A DNA stretch of 64,000 nucleotides from Vibrio bathopelagicus (GCF_014879975.1 NZ_CP062500.1:2480001-2544000); one strand, 5' to 3'. Counted from the stretch's first letter, positions 49,504 to 59,653 are shown. Numbers and translations: made by a program. The notes: a model not told the origin generated them from the sequence alone.

Positions 49504-50412
49504 TTATCTGTCTTTTGGATCAAGCGCGTCGCGCAGACCATCACCTACGTAGTTAAAGCAGAACAGCGTAACTACCATGAATGCCGCTGGGAATGCCAGT
49601 TGCCAAATAGCAACTTCCATTGTTTGCGAGCCTTCTTGTAATAGCGCGCCCCAACTTGTCATAGGCTCTTGAACACCAAGACCAAGGAAAGATAAGAATG
49701 ATTCTGTAAGGATCATGCTCGGGATAAGTAGCGTTGAGTAAACCGCAACAATACCCAATACGTTCGGTACGATATGACGTGTAATGATTTTCCATTTGCT
49801 GACACCACATACGTGCGCAGCCTCAATGAATTCTTTACTACGTAAACTCAACGTTTGACCACGTACGATTCGCGCCATATCGAGCCAAGCAATCGCGCCG
49901 ATAGCAACAAAAATAAGTACGATATTACGACCAAAGAACGTCACCAGTACGATCACTAGGAACATGAATGGTACGGCGTATAGAATCTCCAGGATACGCA
50001 TCATCACTCGGTCAGTACGACCGCCAATGAAACCTGAAGCTGCACCGTAAAGCGTACCTATCAGTACTGCTACGAATGCGCCCATCACACCAACCATAAG
50101 AGAAATACGGCCACCGATCATCGTACGAACGTATAGGTCACGACCTAAACTGTCAGTACCAAACCAGTGATCAGCATTTGGGCCAACGTGCATTGCGTAC
50201 CAGTCAGTATCATCATAAGCATGCTGCGCCAACATAGGTAAGAAGATTACCGATAGCACCATGATAATTAGAATGAACAGACTGATCATCGCCGCTTTGT
50301 TGCGCATAAAACGAATACGCGCATCCTGCCACAAACTACGACCTTCAATTTCCAAACTTTCAGAGAATTTTTCGATCGCTTCTAAGTTTTCTTTTTTCTT
50401 CAACATAACCAT
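49504..50412 (-). CDS. oppC: Oligopeptide ABC transporter permease OppC
   Basis: Second channel subunit, 302 residues with six membrane segments. The N-terminal cytoplasmic segment (SLWQDARIRFMRNKAAM) is typical for OppC/DppC. The EAA loop, which contacts the ATPases, is EFIEAAHVCGVSKWKIITRHI near residue 203 (written here as two parts: EFIEAAHVCG and VSKWKIITRHI). ATG codons at 50412 and 50406 are both possible starts; AGGGA sits upstream. It begins ten bases after oppB. Confidence 0.94.
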   Translation of the reverse strand: MVMLKKKENLEAIEKFSESLEIEGRSLWQDARIRFMRNKAAMISLFILIIMVLSVIFLPMLAQHAYDDTDWYAMHVGPNADHWFGTDSLGRDLYVRTMIGGRISLMVGVMGAFVAVLIGTLYGAASGFIGGRTDRVMMRILEILYAVPFMFLVIVLVTFFGRNIVLIFVAIGAIAWLDMARIVRGQTLSLRSKEFIEAAHVCGVSKWKIITRHIVPNVLGIVAVYSTLLIPSMILTESFLSFLGLGVQEPMTSWGALLQEGSQTMEVAIWQLAFPAAFMVVTLFCFNYVGDGLRDALDPKDR

Positions 50413-50421
50413 GCGTCCCTG

Positions 50422-51342
50422 CTAGTAGCGAATTTTCGGGTCAATAAGCGCTAGTAAAATATCAACGATTGCGTTGAACAAGATGAATAGGAAACCAATC
50501 AAAATGGTTACACCCATTACTAACGAATAATCACGGTTAAACGCGGCGTTAACAAACAGCTTACCGATACCCGGTAGGCCGAAGATGGTTTCAACAACAA
50601 CTGAACCTGTGATGATACCTACGAACGCAGGCCCCATGTATGAAACAACAGGTAGCATTGCTGGCTTAAGCGCATGTTTAAGAACGATATAACGGTAACT
50701 TAGACCTTTAGCACGAGCTGTACGGATAAAGTTACTGTTTAGGGTTTCAATCATGCTACCGCGAGTGATACGAGCAAAGGTTGCTACGTATAGAAGAGAC
50801 ATCGCGATAACGGGTAGGACGATGTACATGTACGTACCACCGTGCCAACCACCTGCTGGAAATATATGCCAGTGTAGAGAGAATAGGTAAATAAGCGCTG
50901 GTGCCAACACGAAGGATGGCATCACCACCCCGAGCATGGCGGTCGACATTATGGTGTAGTCGATCCAAGTGTTGTGCTTCAAGGCGGCAATGGTTCCGAC
51001 CGTTACCCCCATCAATAGTGTGAAGATAAAGGCAACAAAACCTACCTTCGCCGATACTGGAAGCGCAACGGCAATCAGCTCATTTACTGTGTAATCTTGA
51101 TATTTAAAAGATGGACCAAAGTCACCCTGAAGGATGTTGGTCAAGTACGTGGTGTACTGTTCAAATACAGGTTTATCTAAGCCGTATTTAGCTTCGATGT
51201 TAGCCATAACTTCTGGCGGTAATGGACGCTCGCTTGAAAACGGGTTACCCGGTGCGAAACGCATGAGAAAGAAAGATATAGTGATCAACACCAACATGGT
51301 TGGAATCGCTTCAAATATCCTTTTCATAATGAATTTAAGCAT
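50422..51342 (-). CDS. oppB: Oligopeptide ABC transporter permease OppB
   Basis: First channel subunit, 306 residues with six membrane segments. The first segment carries LVLITISFFLMRFAPGNPF, typical of OppB/DppB. The EAA loop lies near NFIRTARAKGLSYRYIVLKHA (residues about 205-225). It follows oppA with a strong hairpin between, an arrangement that lets oppA be made in excess. Confidence 0.95.
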   Translation of the reverse strand: MLKFIMKRIFEAIPTMLVLITISFFLMRFAPGNPFSSERPLPPEVMANIEAKYGLDKPVFEQYTTYLTNILQGDFGPSFKYQDYTVNELIAVALPVSAKVGFVAFIFTLLMGVTVGTIAALKHNTWIDYTIMSTAMLGVVMPSFVLAPALIYLFSLHWHIFPAGGWHGGTYMYIVLPVIAMSLLYVATFARITRGSMIETLNSNFIRTARAKGLSYRYIVLKHALKPAMLPVVSYMGPAFVGIITGSVVVETIFGLPGIGKLFVNAAFNRDYSLVMGVTILIGFLFILFNAIVDILLALIDPKIRY

Positions 51343-51381
51343 AAACTCACTCTTTCAGTCTGTGACAATTAAAATTAGAAA

Positions 51382-51414
51382 GACGCTACATGCGCGCCCT
51401 GCGCATGTAGTGTC
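51382..51414 (-). other. Hairpin between oppA and oppB, without a T-run
   Basis: GACGCTACATGCGC pairs with GCGCATGTAGTGTC over 14 bases with one G-T pair and a five-base loop. No T-run follows. It probably protects the oppA message or attenuates oppBCDF, as such hairpins do in other binding-protein operons. Confidence 0.7.
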
Positions 51415-51458
51415 TGTATCGTTATAGTTATATTAACTTTTTAGAATCGAAGCTCTTA

Positions 51459-53090
51459 TTATTGAGCTTTGATGTATAAGTCTTTCGAGAAGATCTTATC
51501 TTCCGCGTTGTTAGTCGGGAAACCACCAACGTGCGGATTTAGTAGACGTGATTTCACGTATTGGTAGATAGGTGCGATAGGCATGTCTTTAGCCATTAAC
51601 GCCTCAGCTTCTAGGTAAAGTGCTTCACGCTCTTCTGCTGATGTAGAGTTAAGTGCTTTATCAATGATTTGGTCGTACTCAGCGCTATCGTAGTGAACAC
51701 CACCGGTAGTGTTGTTACTCTTCATTAGCGTTAGGAATGACGACGCTTCGTTGTAGTCACCACACCAACCAGCACGTGCTACTTCGAAATCACCTGAATC
51801 TTTAGAAGATAGGTAAGTTTTCCACTCTTGGTTTTCAAGCGTTACTTTAAGACCCAGTGTCTTCTTCCACATAGAACCCAGCGCTACAGCAATCTTCTTA
51901 TGGTTTTCAGAAGTGTTGTAAAGTAGGTTGAAGTTAAGTGGATTATCTTTACCGTAACCCGCTTCTTCAAGAAGACGAGCAGCTTCGTCATTACGTTCTT
52001 TTTGAGACATCTTGCCGTATTGAGGAAGTTCAGGGTTAAAGCCCGCTGTAATTTCAGGCGTTAGGAAGTAAGCTGGTTTTTGACCTTGCGCTAGAATTGC
52101 GTCACTTACGATATTACGGTCAATTGCGTAAGAGATAGCCTTACGTACACGAACATCATCAAATGGTGCTTTCTTAGTGTTAAAGATGTAGTAGTAAGTA
52201 CATAGGTTACCCGCTACCGATACATCTTCAGCGTGTTCTTTCTTAAGACGCTTGAAGTGCTCTACTGGAAGTTCGTTTGTGAAGTCGATTTCACCAGATA
52301 GGAAACGGTTCATTTCCGCTACTTGGTTTTCGATTGGCAGGAACGTTACTTTGTTTAGAACAGTCTTATCGTTGTTCCAGTATTGGTCGTTACGCTTAAG
52401 TACTAGGCGTTCGTTAACAACCCATTTATCAACAGCAAATGCGCCATTACCAACAAAGTTACCTGGTTTAGTCCATTGGTCGCCATATTTCTCAACAGTT
52501 GCTTTATGTACTGGCTTAACTGTTGTGTGGCCCATCATCATTACGAAGTACGGTACCGCTGTTTCTAATTCAATAACAAGTGTGTTCGCATCTACAGCTT
52601 TAACGCCTAGCTCACTCTTGTCTTTCTTACCCGCGACGATGTCTTTCGCGTTCACCATCTTGGTATATTCCATGTACCAAGCGTATGGAGAAGCAGTGGC
52701 AGGATCAACTGCACGTTGCCAGCTGTAAACGAAATCTTCAGCTGTTACAGGATCGCCGTTAGACCATTTTGCGTCTTTGCGTAGGTGGAAAGTGAATGTT
52801 TTGTTGTCTGTCGTTTCCCAGCTTTCGGCTACACCTGGGATTGTATTACCTTCGCCGTCTTGGTTCACTAGACCTTCTAGAAGATCACGAATTACGTGAG
52901 ATTCTGGTACACCTTGAGATTTGTGTGGGTCGATAGTCGCAACTTCAGTACCGTTACCGCGAACAAGTTCCTGAACTTTTGCTAGTTCTGTGCCTGCTGG
53001 AACTTCAGCAGCGATAGAAAGAGTAGAAGTGGCAGCCACTGCCAAACCAGCACCTAGAAGAAGGGCCTGAGTGATTTTATTCTTGTACAT
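51459..53090 (-). CDS. oppA: Periplasmic oligopeptide-binding protein OppA
   Basis: Binds peptides in the periplasm and hands them to OppBC. It has 543 residues, matching the family. The signal peptide (MYKNKITQALLLGAGLAV) is cut near AIAA, at about residue 27. SBP_bac_5 marks include TIDPHKSQGVPES, FTFHLRKDAKWSNGDPVTAEDFVYSWQR (in parts FHLRKDAKWSNGDP and DFVYSW) and the late RAGWCGDYNEASSFL. A GGAGT ribosome-binding site sits eight bases before ATG 53090. It is the first gene of oppABCDF. Confidence 0.96.
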   Translation of the reverse strand: MYKNKITQALLLGAGLAVAATSTLSIAAEVPAGTELAKVQELVRGNGTEVATIDPHKSQGVPESHVIRDLLEGLVNQDGEGNTIPGVAESWETTDNKTFTFHLRKDAKWSNGDPVTAEDFVYSWQRAVDPATASPYAWYMEYTKMVNAKDIVAGKKDKSELGVKAVDANTLVIELETAVPYFVMMMGHTTVKPVHKATVEKYGDQWTKPGNFVGNGAFAVDKWVVNERLVLKRNDQYWNNDKTVLNKVTFLPIENQVAEMNRFLSGEIDFTNELPVEHFKRLKKEHAEDVSVAGNLCTYYYIFNTKKAPFDDVRVRKAISYAIDRNIVSDAILAQGQKPAYFLTPEITAGFNPELPQYGKMSQKERNDEAARLLEEAGYGKDNPLNFNLLYNTSENHKKIAVALGSMWKKTLGLKVTLENQEWKTYLSSKDSGDFEVARAGWCGDYNEASSFLTLMKSNNTTGGVHYDSAEYDQIIDKALNSTSAEEREALYLEAEALMAKDMPIAPIYQYVKSRLLNPHVGGFPTNNAEDKIFSKDLYIKAQ

Positions 53091-53659
53091 TTAATAAACT
53101 CCAAGTTTTTCGTATTGCATCCATGACTTCTTTGCCTGGTTCACTGAACGGCAGTGATTTAGATTCCTTTAGCTCAAAAATTAAGCATAAAAATCTAAAA
53201 CCTTACAAAGATTGAGGCACACACTATCAACCATTGAAGTAATTTGCCATAAACAAGTCGCAAAAAATCGGATAATTCTCCGAAGCATTCAAGGTATCAG
53301 TGTAAATCTCTAATAAAAACCTAATAGATAGTGAGTTACACATAAGTAATTATTAAAAAACAGCCTTTAGTGTTGATGTATCTGTGTTGATACTTTTTTT
53401 TAGCATCTTATGCTAGAACACTGCCGGCAAATTAACATTAATGCCACATGAAATCTAATTGCACATCACATATCACCTAAACAGACTACACTATTTGTGA
53501 GGATTATCACTTTTTACAAAACAGCATAATGCGCCGCACCAAAACAGATTCAACACTGCACCAAACCAGACAAAACCCCACCTAGAATTTATATGCACCT
53601 TGAATGCTTAACCATTTATTAAATACAGTATTTATTTATAAATCACTTTGTAGCACGTA
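53091..53659 (-). promoter_or_regulatory. oppA upstream region with a CRP-like site
   Basis: A 569-base AT-rich gap without frames of note. At 53496-53511 TGTGAGGATTATCACT matches the CRP consensus TGTGA-N6-TCACA at nine of ten bases. It lies about 400 bases before oppA, so either the leader is long or the site works at another start. I could not fix a -10/-35 pair. Confidence 0.45.
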
Positions 53660-53695
53660 CAAAAAAGCCGACGTTCAACGTCGGCTTTTTTGTTA
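53660..53695 (-). terminator. Terminator of the moa operon
   Basis: AAAAAAGCCGACGTT is followed by its direct complement and Ts, a perfect palindromic hairpin about 60 bases past the moaE stop. Confidence 0.9.
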
Positions 53696-53754
53696 TTTAC
53701 GTCCCAACCTGAAATGTGTTTTCACGTTAAGGACGAGACACGATAAGGGATAGC

Positions 53755-54210
53755 TTACTTTTCCCAACGCTCTGCAGCTTTCGCGTCTGAATCGCGAGAG
53801 TCTACCCAACGAGTCGCTTCTGTCGTTCTTTCTTTTTTCCAAAACGGCGCTTTGGTTTTCAGGAAGTCCATAACAAACTCACAAGCTTCAAAGGCTGCAC
53901 CTCGGTGCGCACTTGATACACCAACGTAAACAATCTGGTCACCGATATCTAGGTCACCAACGCGGTGAATCACTCGCATCTTCAGGATAGGCCAGCGTGC
54001 TTCAGCTTGATCACAAATCTCGCTCAGCGATTTCTCTGTCATCCCCGGATAATGTTCTAAAGACAAGCCAGTCACATTGTCGCCAAGGTTCATGTCACGA
54101 ACTTTACCAACAAAGGTCACTACAGCGCCTGCAGAGGTCCCTTCAGAGAGAAATACGTACTCATCAGCAACAGAGAAGTCTTCAGCAGTCACTACTACTC
54201 TTGAATCCAT
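53755..54210 (-). CDS. moaE: Molybdopterin synthase catalytic subunit MoaE
   Basis: Large subunit of molybdopterin synthase, which moves sulfur from MoaD to precursor Z. It has 151 residues, as usual. The family stretch GDLDIGDQIVYVGVSSAHRGAAFEAC (seen as HRVGDLDIGD then SSAHRGAAFEAC) and the catalytic Lys region FLKTKAPFWKKE near 118-129 are intact. It starts two bases after moaD. Confidence 0.96.
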   Translation of the reverse strand: MDSRVVVTAEDFSVADEYVFLSEGTSAGAVVTFVGKVRDMNLGDNVTGLSLEHYPGMTEKSLSEICDQAEARWPILKMRVIHRVGDLDIGDQIVYVGVSSAHRGAAFEACEFVMDFLKTKAPFWKKERTTEATRWVDSRDSDAKAAERWEK

Positions 54211-54212
54211 GA

Positions 54213-54458
54213 CTAGCCTCCAGTTACAGGTGGGAAGAAAGCCACTTCGTCACCGTCTTTCACTTCAGTAGCCAAAGGTACGATTGATTGGTTAAGCGCA
54301 GCCAGAAGCTTGCCCTCTTCCAAAGCGATGTCCCATTTACCTTCCTGCTGCACAAGATGGCTGCGAATCGCTTCAATAGTCTTGAACTGCGCATCAACTT
54401 CAACGCTATCGATACCGACAAGTTCACGAGTTTGAGCAAAGAACAGTACAGTAATCAT
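54213..54458 (-). CDS. moaD: Molybdopterin synthase sulfur carrier MoaD
   Basis: Small ubiquitin-fold protein whose C-terminal Gly is thiocarboxylated to donate sulfur. It has 81 residues and ends in the required Gly-Gly (PPVTGG). Its ATG overlaps the moaC stop by four bases, and moaE follows two bases later. Confidence 0.96.
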   Translation of the reverse strand: MITVLFFAQTRELVGIDSVEVDAQFKTIEAIRSHLVQQEGKWDIALEEGKLLAALNQSIVPLATEVKDGDEVAFFPPVTGG

Positions 54459-54934
54459 GATTCCACCTTAAAGTGACCTGATTTACCACCTGTCTTCTCT
54501 AACAAGCGTACATTCTCGATAACAATGTCTTTCTGAACAGCTTTACACATATCGTAAATGGTTAGTGCAGCAACAGAAGCCGCCGTTAGCGCTTCCATTT
54601 CTACGCCTGTCTTACCAGCAAGCTTACATACTGATTCGATTCGAACCTTGTTTTCAGACTCGATAGCCTCAAGCTGAACCTCGACCTTAGTCAGCAGCAA
54701 AGGGTGACACAGTGGAATCAGGTCCCACGTCTTCTTCGCCGCTTGAATACCAGCAATACGTGCCGTTGCAAAAACATCACCTTTATGGTGGCTGCCAGAA
54801 ACAATCAGCTCTAGCGTTTCAGCAGACATTTGAACGAAAGCTTCTGCTCTCGCTTCACGTACTGTCTCTGCTTTAGCCGATACATCGACCATATTTGCTT
54901 CGCCAGACGCGTTAATGTGTGTAAATTGACTCAT
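54455..54934 (-). CDS. moaC: Cyclic pyranopterin monophosphate synthase MoaC
   Basis: Completes conversion of the MoaA product into cyclic pyranopterin (precursor Z). I chose ATG 54934 over the TTG six bases upstream. An AGGTG site is eight bases before it, and the protein then starts [19 protein letters not shown], as in E. coli. It has 159 residues. The active-site [13 protein letters not shown] near 74 and EMEALTA near 112 are present, with the essential lysines ([17 protein letters not shown]). Confidence 0.96.
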   Translation of the reverse strand: MSQFTHINASGEANMVDVSAKAETVREARAEAFVQMSAETLELIVSGSHHKGDVFATARIAGIQAAKKTWDLIPLCHPLLLTKVEVQLEAIESENKVRIESVCKLAGKTGVEMEALTAASVAALTIYDMCKAVQKDIVIENVRLLEKTGGKSGHFKVES

Positions 54935-54945
54935 GCTCAAATCAC

Positions 54946-55458
54946 CTATACAGAAAGATGTGGCATGAAGTTACAAGGACGGTGACTCGCATCCATCTGT
55001 TGCTTGATGATCTTAGTCCAACCTGTGCGGCACGCACCTGTAGAACCAGGCATCGCAAAGATAACCGTGTGGTTAGCAAAACCCGCAATCGCACGAGATT
55101 GAATCGTCGATGTACCGATCTCTTCGTAAGACACTTGACGGAATAGCTCACCAAAGCCTTCTACTTCTTTGTCAAATAGTGGCTTAAGCGCTTCAGGTGT
55201 GCTGTCACGAGATGTGAAACCAGTACCGCCCGTGATCATAATAGCTTGAACGCTTTCATCCGCGATCCACTTAGAGACAATCGCACGAATCTTATACATG
55301 TCATCGATAACGATTTGCTTATCAACTACGTTGTGACCTGCTTCTTTAGCATGCTCAGCTAGGTAACCACCTGACGTGTCATTTTCTTCTGTACGAGTAT
55401 CTGAAACGGTTAGTACTGCGATGTTTGCTGCTTGAAATTTGCTTTCTGCGTGACCCAT
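54946..55458 (-). CDS. moaB: MoaB, molybdopterin-binding protein
   Basis: Trimeric protein related to MogA; in E. coli it binds molybdopterin but is not essential, while in bacteria lacking MogA it acts as the adenylyltransferase. It has 170 residues. The MPT-binding [16 protein letters not shown] near 75-90 and the late [13 protein letters not shown] are present. It lies in the middle of the moa operon, 90 bases after moaA. Confidence 0.95.
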   Translation of the reverse strand: MGHAESKFQAANIAVLTVSDTRTEENDTSGGYLAEHAKEAGHNVVDKQIVIDDMYKIRAIVSKWIADESVQAIMITGGTGFTSRDSTPEALKPLFDKEVEGFGELFRQVSYEEIGTSTIQSRAIAGFANHTVIFAMPGSTGACRTGWTKIIKQQMDASHRPCNFMPHLSV

Positions 55459-55548
55459 TTGTTCACCTATATAAATTTTTCAATGATTAGACTGATTCGA
55501 CCAGCTTAAAGAAGCTGATCGATAAAATGCTTTAGAGTATATAGCGGG

Positions 55549-56538
55549 TTAACCGCCGATTGACGCCAAGTTTGGAGTCATGCCGCTGTTGCCATCATGC
55601 AAGAAGTGGCTAACGGACTTGGTTTGAAGCTGAGCCTGAATTCGATCAATGAGCTCTTGCTCTTGTTGATCTTCTTGAATCAGATCTCTCAGCTCAACAC
55701 CGTGGTCGCCAAACAGACATAGGTGAAGTTTACCGGTCGCAGAAACACGCAGACGGTTACAACTCTCACAAAAGTCTTTCTCGTAAGGCATGATCAAACC
55801 AATTTCACCCTTGTAGTCTGGGTGAACAAACACTTGTGCTGGGCCATCGTTAACAGCTTTGACTTTTAACAGCCAACCGTTAGCAATAAGCTGATTACGA
55901 ATCGCAACGCCAGATACATGGTGTTTATCGAACAACTCGTCCATCTCGCCGGTTTTCATCAGCTCGATAAAACGTAATTGAATGGGTTTGTCTTTGATCC
56001 AATTAAGGAAGGCTGGTAATTCCTGACTGTTGAGGTCTTTCATCAATACCACGTTGACTTTGACTTGTTCATAGCCAACCTCAAACGCCTTATCAATACC
56101 TCGCATAACCTCAGTAAACTTATTCTCACCAGTGATCTGATGGAACATGCGTGAATCTAAGCTATCCACGCTCACGTTTATATGGGTTAAACCAGCATCA
56201 CGCCATTGACCTACTTGTTTCTCCATGCGGTAGCCATTGGTTGTCGTGGCTACTTTTTCGATGCCTGGAGTAGAAGCAACGGTATGTATGATTTCAGGAA
56301 AGTCTTTACGCAGACTCGGCTCTCCGCCTGTAATGCGGATCTTTGAGGTACCGCAATCTGCAAACGCTTTTACAACACGTTTGATCTCGGGAACACTTAA
56401 AAAAGACGAGTTTTTTTGCCCTGACGGTTTATAACCATCTGGCAAGCAGTAAGTACATTTAAAGTTACAGACGTCTGTAACCGACAAGCGCAAATAATAA
56501 AATTTGCGATGGAATCTATCTTCGAATTGTTGCGCCAC
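55549..56538 (-). CDS. moaA: GTP 3',8-cyclase MoaA (GTG start)
   Basis: Radical-SAM enzyme that starts molybdenum-cofactor synthesis from GTP. I place the start at GTG 56538: the protein then begins (M)[18 protein letters not shown], aligned with the E. coli N-terminus, and is 329 residues, the same length. ATG 56553 lies inside the conserved riboswitch tail and is unlikely. The SAM cluster CNFKCTYC, the C-terminal cluster [18 protein letters not shown] (parts CESCNRLR and LHLC) and the C-terminal Gly-Gly are all intact. Confidence 0.96.
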   Translation of the reverse strand: MAQQFEDRFHRKFYYLRLSVTDVCNFKCTYCLPDGYKPSGQKNSSFLSVPEIKRVVKAFADCGTSKIRITGGEPSLRKDFPEIIHTVASTPGIEKVATTTNGYRMEKQVGQWRDAGLTHINVSVDSLDSRMFHQITGENKFTEVMRGIDKAFEVGYEQVKVNVVLMKDLNSQELPAFLNWIKDKPIQLRFIELMKTGEMDELFDKHHVSGVAIRNQLIANGWLLKVKAVNDGPAQVFVHPDYKGEIGLIMPYEKDFCESCNRLRVSATGKLHLCLFGDHGVELRDLIQEDQQEQELIDRIQAQLQTKSVSHFLHDGNSGMTPNLASIGG

Positions 56539-56542
56539 GGAA

Positions 56543-56675
56543 CACCTTTCCAAACACGGGAGGCATAATCATTTCCAATTAAGCCCTTGTGACAACATGT
56601 CACTGGCTCTTGATGCGTATCGGTACAGCAAATACCACTGTGCGACTTAGCATGCGAGAGCTCGGAGTTATGGCA
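56543..56675 (-). promoter_or_regulatory. Molybdenum-cofactor (Moco) riboswitch before moaA
   Basis: On the minus strand the leader carries ACTCCGAG and the terminal GCCTCCCGTGTTTGG/AAAGGTG stretch, which I recognise as the conserved parts of the Moco RNA motif (RF01055 class), ending at the moaA ribosome-binding site. Between them the arms GCCAGTGACATGTTGTCAC can form a stem. In E. coli this element represses moaA when the cofactor is abundant. Boundaries are approximate. Confidence 0.8.
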
Positions 56676-56873
56676 ACTGAGCGTTATATTCATACGCGCA
56701 GTAGCTGAGTAATAAAATACTTAATATTTGTACGTGAATCTAGCTTTGATGACAAAAAACGGGTCACATCGGCAAAAAAAACGTATCAAACCCTCAAAAT
56801 AACTCTTGTTGAGTATCTGACGAGAAGCATTTAACCTAAATTATAGTTGGTAATAATCTAACAAGAACAAAAA

Positions 56874-57761
56874 ATGAATATTTACTCTTCAAAGAAAGTC
56901 GTAGCAATCGGCGGAGGCCATGGCTTAGGCCGTATGCTTGCTGCATTAAAAGACTTTGGTAGCAACGCAACTGGCATTGTTGCAACGACAGATAACGGTG
57001 GTTCAACCGGACGAATTCGAGACTGCCAAGGTGGTATTGCTTGGGGAGATACTCGTAACTGTATCAACCAATTGATCACAGAACCTTCCATCAGTTCGAT
57101 GATGTTTGAGTACCGTTTTCGCGGTCAAGGAGAACTGGACGGCCACAACCTTGGCAATCTGATGCTTACTGCTTTGGACAACTTATCCGTTCGTCCGTTG
57201 GAAGCCATCAACCTGATCAGAAACATGTTGAAGGTCGATGTGAATATCGTCCCGATGACAGAGCATCCTTCCGATCTCACAGCACTATCAATGGATGGTC
57301 GCTGGGTTACGGGTGAAACCAACGTTGACGACATGACAGAAAAACTGCGCATGATGGACTTGTCTCCGGAAGTGCCCGCAACCAAAGAAGCCGTTGCAGC
57401 CGTAGAACAAGCCGACTGTATCGTTCTTGGCCCCGGCAGCTTCCTAACCAGTGTTATGCCCCCTCTTCTTCTTCCAGAGATTGGGAAAGCCATCGCAGAG
57501 AACACCAAGGCCAAAGTTATCTTCATCGAAAACCTTTCGCCAGAACATGGTCCTGCAGGAAAAATGACGCTTCAAGAACAGCTTGAATGGTGTGAACGTA
57601 CCTGCAAAGCGAGAAAAATTGATGTTGTGCTGGGCAATACGCCGCACCCTGAACTTGAAGAACTTTGGAACTGCGTGACCACCGACCTTGCCTCTCCTAA
57701 CCGAGATTGGCGACATGATCGTTTAAAACTTCAACAAGCGATTCGAGCTCAACTAGCTTAA
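56874..57761 (+). CDS. YvcK/CofD-like UDP-sugar-binding regulator protein
   Basis: A 295-residue protein of the YvcK (CofD-like, gluconeogenesis factor) family, which in Firmicutes and mycobacteria binds UDP-GlcNAc and adjusts carbon and wall metabolism. The family start VVAIGGGHGLGRMLAAL lies at residues 9-25, TDNGGSTGRIR near 38, and DGHNLGNLMLTAL near 87, with VLGPGSFLTSVMPPLL near 182. Its role in vibrios is less well known. Divergent from moaA; no good ribosome-binding site was seen. Confidence 0.88.
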   Translation: MNIYSSKKVVAIGGGHGLGRMLAALKDFGSNATGIVATTDNGGSTGRIRDCQGGIAWGDTRNCINQLITEPSISSMMFEYRFRGQGELDGHNLGNLMLTALDNLSVRPLEAINLIRNMLKVDVNIVPMTEHPSDLTALSMDGRWVTGETNVDDMTEKLRMMDLSPEVPATKEAVAAVEQADCIVLGPGSFLTSVMPPLLLPEIGKAIAENTKAKVIFIENLSPEHGPAGKMTLQEQLEWCERTCKARKIDVVLGNTPHPELEELWNCVTTDLASPNRDWRHDRLKLQQAIRAQLA

Positions 57762-57792
57762 TGCTTAGGCTAAACCACAAAAACCAGTAAAA

Positions 57793-57822
57793 ACAAAAAA
57801 GGAGCATCATGCTCCTTTTTAA
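57793..57822. terminator. Bidirectional terminator between yvcK-like gene and luxU
   Basis: AAAAAAGGAGCAT is followed by its complement ATGCTCCTTTTT, a perfect hairpin between convergent genes. Confidence 0.88.
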
Positions 57823-57849
57823 TATCTACTTATGCCACCATCATCCGTT

Positions 57850-58194
57850 TTAGAGATCAGTCATCAACTGCTGATATTCCGTGTACGTTGATAACAGAAG
57901 TTCTTGCATATCTTGAAAATCAACGTCTGTCACGGGTAACGCTTGTTTCACTTTGGCATCCACACTAATCGCAAAACTACACAAAGAATCGGCGCCAAAG
58001 CTCGCGGCGCTGCTCTTTAAGGCATGGCTAATGTCGGCCAGATACTTCGATGTATCCGTGTCCTTATTGAGATCTAGGTGCTCATAATATCCTTTCAATT
58101 CACCTAAAAATATTTCTAGTAACACTGGAACATTCTCTTGCCCGATTTCACCGGCAAGCTCATCAACTTTTTGCTGATTTAATACTTTCATCAT
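57850..58194 (-). CDS. luxU: Quorum-sensing phosphotransfer protein LuxU
   Basis: Histidine phosphotransfer protein linking the hybrid quorum-sensing kinases to LuxO. It has 114 residues, equal to V. harveyi LuxU. The phospho-accepting His is in [13 protein letters not shown], His57 counting from the first of two Met codons (second: 58191). It is acidic and helical, one Hpt domain. It follows luxO by 23 bases and is probably co-transcribed with it. Confidence 0.96.
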   Translation of the reverse strand: MMKVLNQQKVDELAGEIGQENVPVLLEIFLGELKGYYEHLDLNKDTDTSKYLADISHALKSSAASFGADSLCSFAISVDAKVKQALPVTDVDFQDMQELLLSTYTEYQQLMTDL

Positions 58195-58217
58195 CGTTCT
58201 TTCTTATTGTTTGTTGC

Positions 58218-59606
58218 TTACTGCTTCGCATTCCACGTTTGCAATTTACGGTATATCGTTGATGGACTGACATCCAAGAAACCTGCCGCGCGAGGGATGT
58301 TGCCATCACACGCTTTTATGGCCTGTTCAATTGCCGTTTTCTCAGTGATCCACAATGGGAAAATATCTTTTACCGTGATGTCTTCATTCTGCTTCTCTTT
58401 CAGTCGCAGACTGTTTTCAATAGGTTGATTCAATGGCGGCGGAAGCATGTTCAGAGTAATCTCTTTACCATTATTCAATACCACCACATTTCGTAATACG
58501 TTTTGTAGCTGACGAACGTTACCCGGCCACTCATATTGATTAAAGCGATCCAACACTTCCTGAGCAAAACGCACAAAGGCTTTACCTTCCTCAACAGACA
58601 TATAGCCCAGCAGCGAGTACGCAATTTCAATAACGTCTTCCCCTCGCTCACGTAGTGGCGGCAAGTGCAGAGGAATCACGTATAAACGATAGTATAAATC
58701 TTCTCTAAAGCGACCTTCTTGTACTTCTTTCCAAGGGTCACGGTTGGTTGCACAAACAAAGCGCACATCAACGCTCTTCATTTTTGAAGAACCCACTTTC
58801 TGGAAAGTACCGGTTTGAATGAAACGCAGAAGCTTGGTTTGCAGTTCAAGATCCATTTCGCACAACTCATCGAGGAACAGGGTTCCACCATCTGCGAGTT
58901 CAGCAGCTCCTTGACGATCCGTTGCGGCACCAGTAAAGGCACCCTTAACGTGACCAAACAGTTCACTTTCAATCAAATCTTTAGGAATAGCGGCACAGTT
59001 AATCGCGATGAAAGGCTTATCACCACGCTTACTCGCAGCGTGAATCGCTTCTGCACACACCTCTTTACCGGTACCACTTTCACCCGTGATGAAGATACTC
59101 GCCTTACTCGATGCGGCAGAATCGATAGTTCGGTAGACCTGCTGCATGGTTTGGCTGCTACCAATGAAGCCTTGATAGTTTTGATTACCGGGATGTTCAG
59201 CGCTGTTTTTGAGTTTTGTCGCTTTACGGATCGCGTTGTTCACCGTAATACGAAGTCGGTCGGCTTCACACGGTTTGATAAGGAAATCTTGAGAACCATG
59301 ACGCATCGCTTCAACGGCCGTATCGATAGAACCGTGAGCCGTCATAAAAATAACTGGAACTTCTGGGTATTTTTGTTTTACAGCAAATAGCACGTCCATA
59401 CCCGTCATATCAGGTAGACGTAGATCTAATAAAATAAGGTCTGGGATTCGGTGATTCAAACTCTCAATTGCATCGCGGCCTGTGCCGACAATGTTGATAT
59501 CAATCTCGAGCGGTGTAAGATACGAGCGATATAGAGCCGCTACCGAAGCGGTATCCTCTACCATCAACAAATACTTCGATTTGTTATCTAGCGTTTTTGA
59601 TTGCAT
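58218..59606 (-). CDS. luxO: Quorum-sensing response regulator LuxO
   Basis: Sigma-54-dependent activator that, when phosphorylated at low cell density, turns on the qrr small RNAs. It has 462 residues. Receiver domain: about 12-130, phospho-Asp61 in [13 protein letters not shown] (Asp47 in the shorter numbering from the internal Met). AAA+ domain: Walker A GESGTGKE near 178, the sigma-54 contact loop GAFTGA and Walker B TLFLDEL. The Fis-type helix-turn-helix at the C-terminus reads [20 protein letters not shown]. qrr1 is divergent, so LuxO may also repress itself from the shared region. Confidence 0.97.
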   Translation of the reverse strand: MQSKTLDNKSKYLLMVEDTASVAALYRSYLTPLEIDINIVGTGRDAIESLNHRIPDLILLDLRLPDMTGMDVLFAVKQKYPEVPVIFMTAHGSIDTAVEAMRHGSQDFLIKPCEADRLRITVNNAIRKATKLKNSAEHPGNQNYQGFIGSSQTMQQVYRTIDSAASSKASIFITGESGTGKEVCAEAIHAASKRGDKPFIAINCAAIPKDLIESELFGHVKGAFTGAATDRQGAAELADGGTLFLDELCEMDLELQTKLLRFIQTGTFQKVGSSKMKSVDVRFVCATNRDPWKEVQEGRFREDLYYRLYVIPLHLPPLRERGEDVIEIAYSLLGYMSVEEGKAFVRFAQEVLDRFNQYEWPGNVRQLQNVLRNVVVLNNGKEITLNMLPPPLNQPIENSLRLKEKQNEDITVKDIFPLWITEKTAIEQAIKACDGNIPRAAGFLDVSPSTIYRKLQTWNAKQ

Positions 59607-59653
59607 ATCCTAGCCATTATAATTTGCATTTCTTATTATAATCGCATTCCGCT

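Noticed and set aside
52252..52728. A 158-codon open frame on the plus strand
   Set aside because: Antisense to oppA; composition is Ser/Thr-rich from the reverse of biased codons.
58815..59390. A 191-codon open frame on the plus strand
   Set aside because: It is antisense to the receiver and AAA+ region of luxO, which is a firm gene. No ribosome-binding site or family match.
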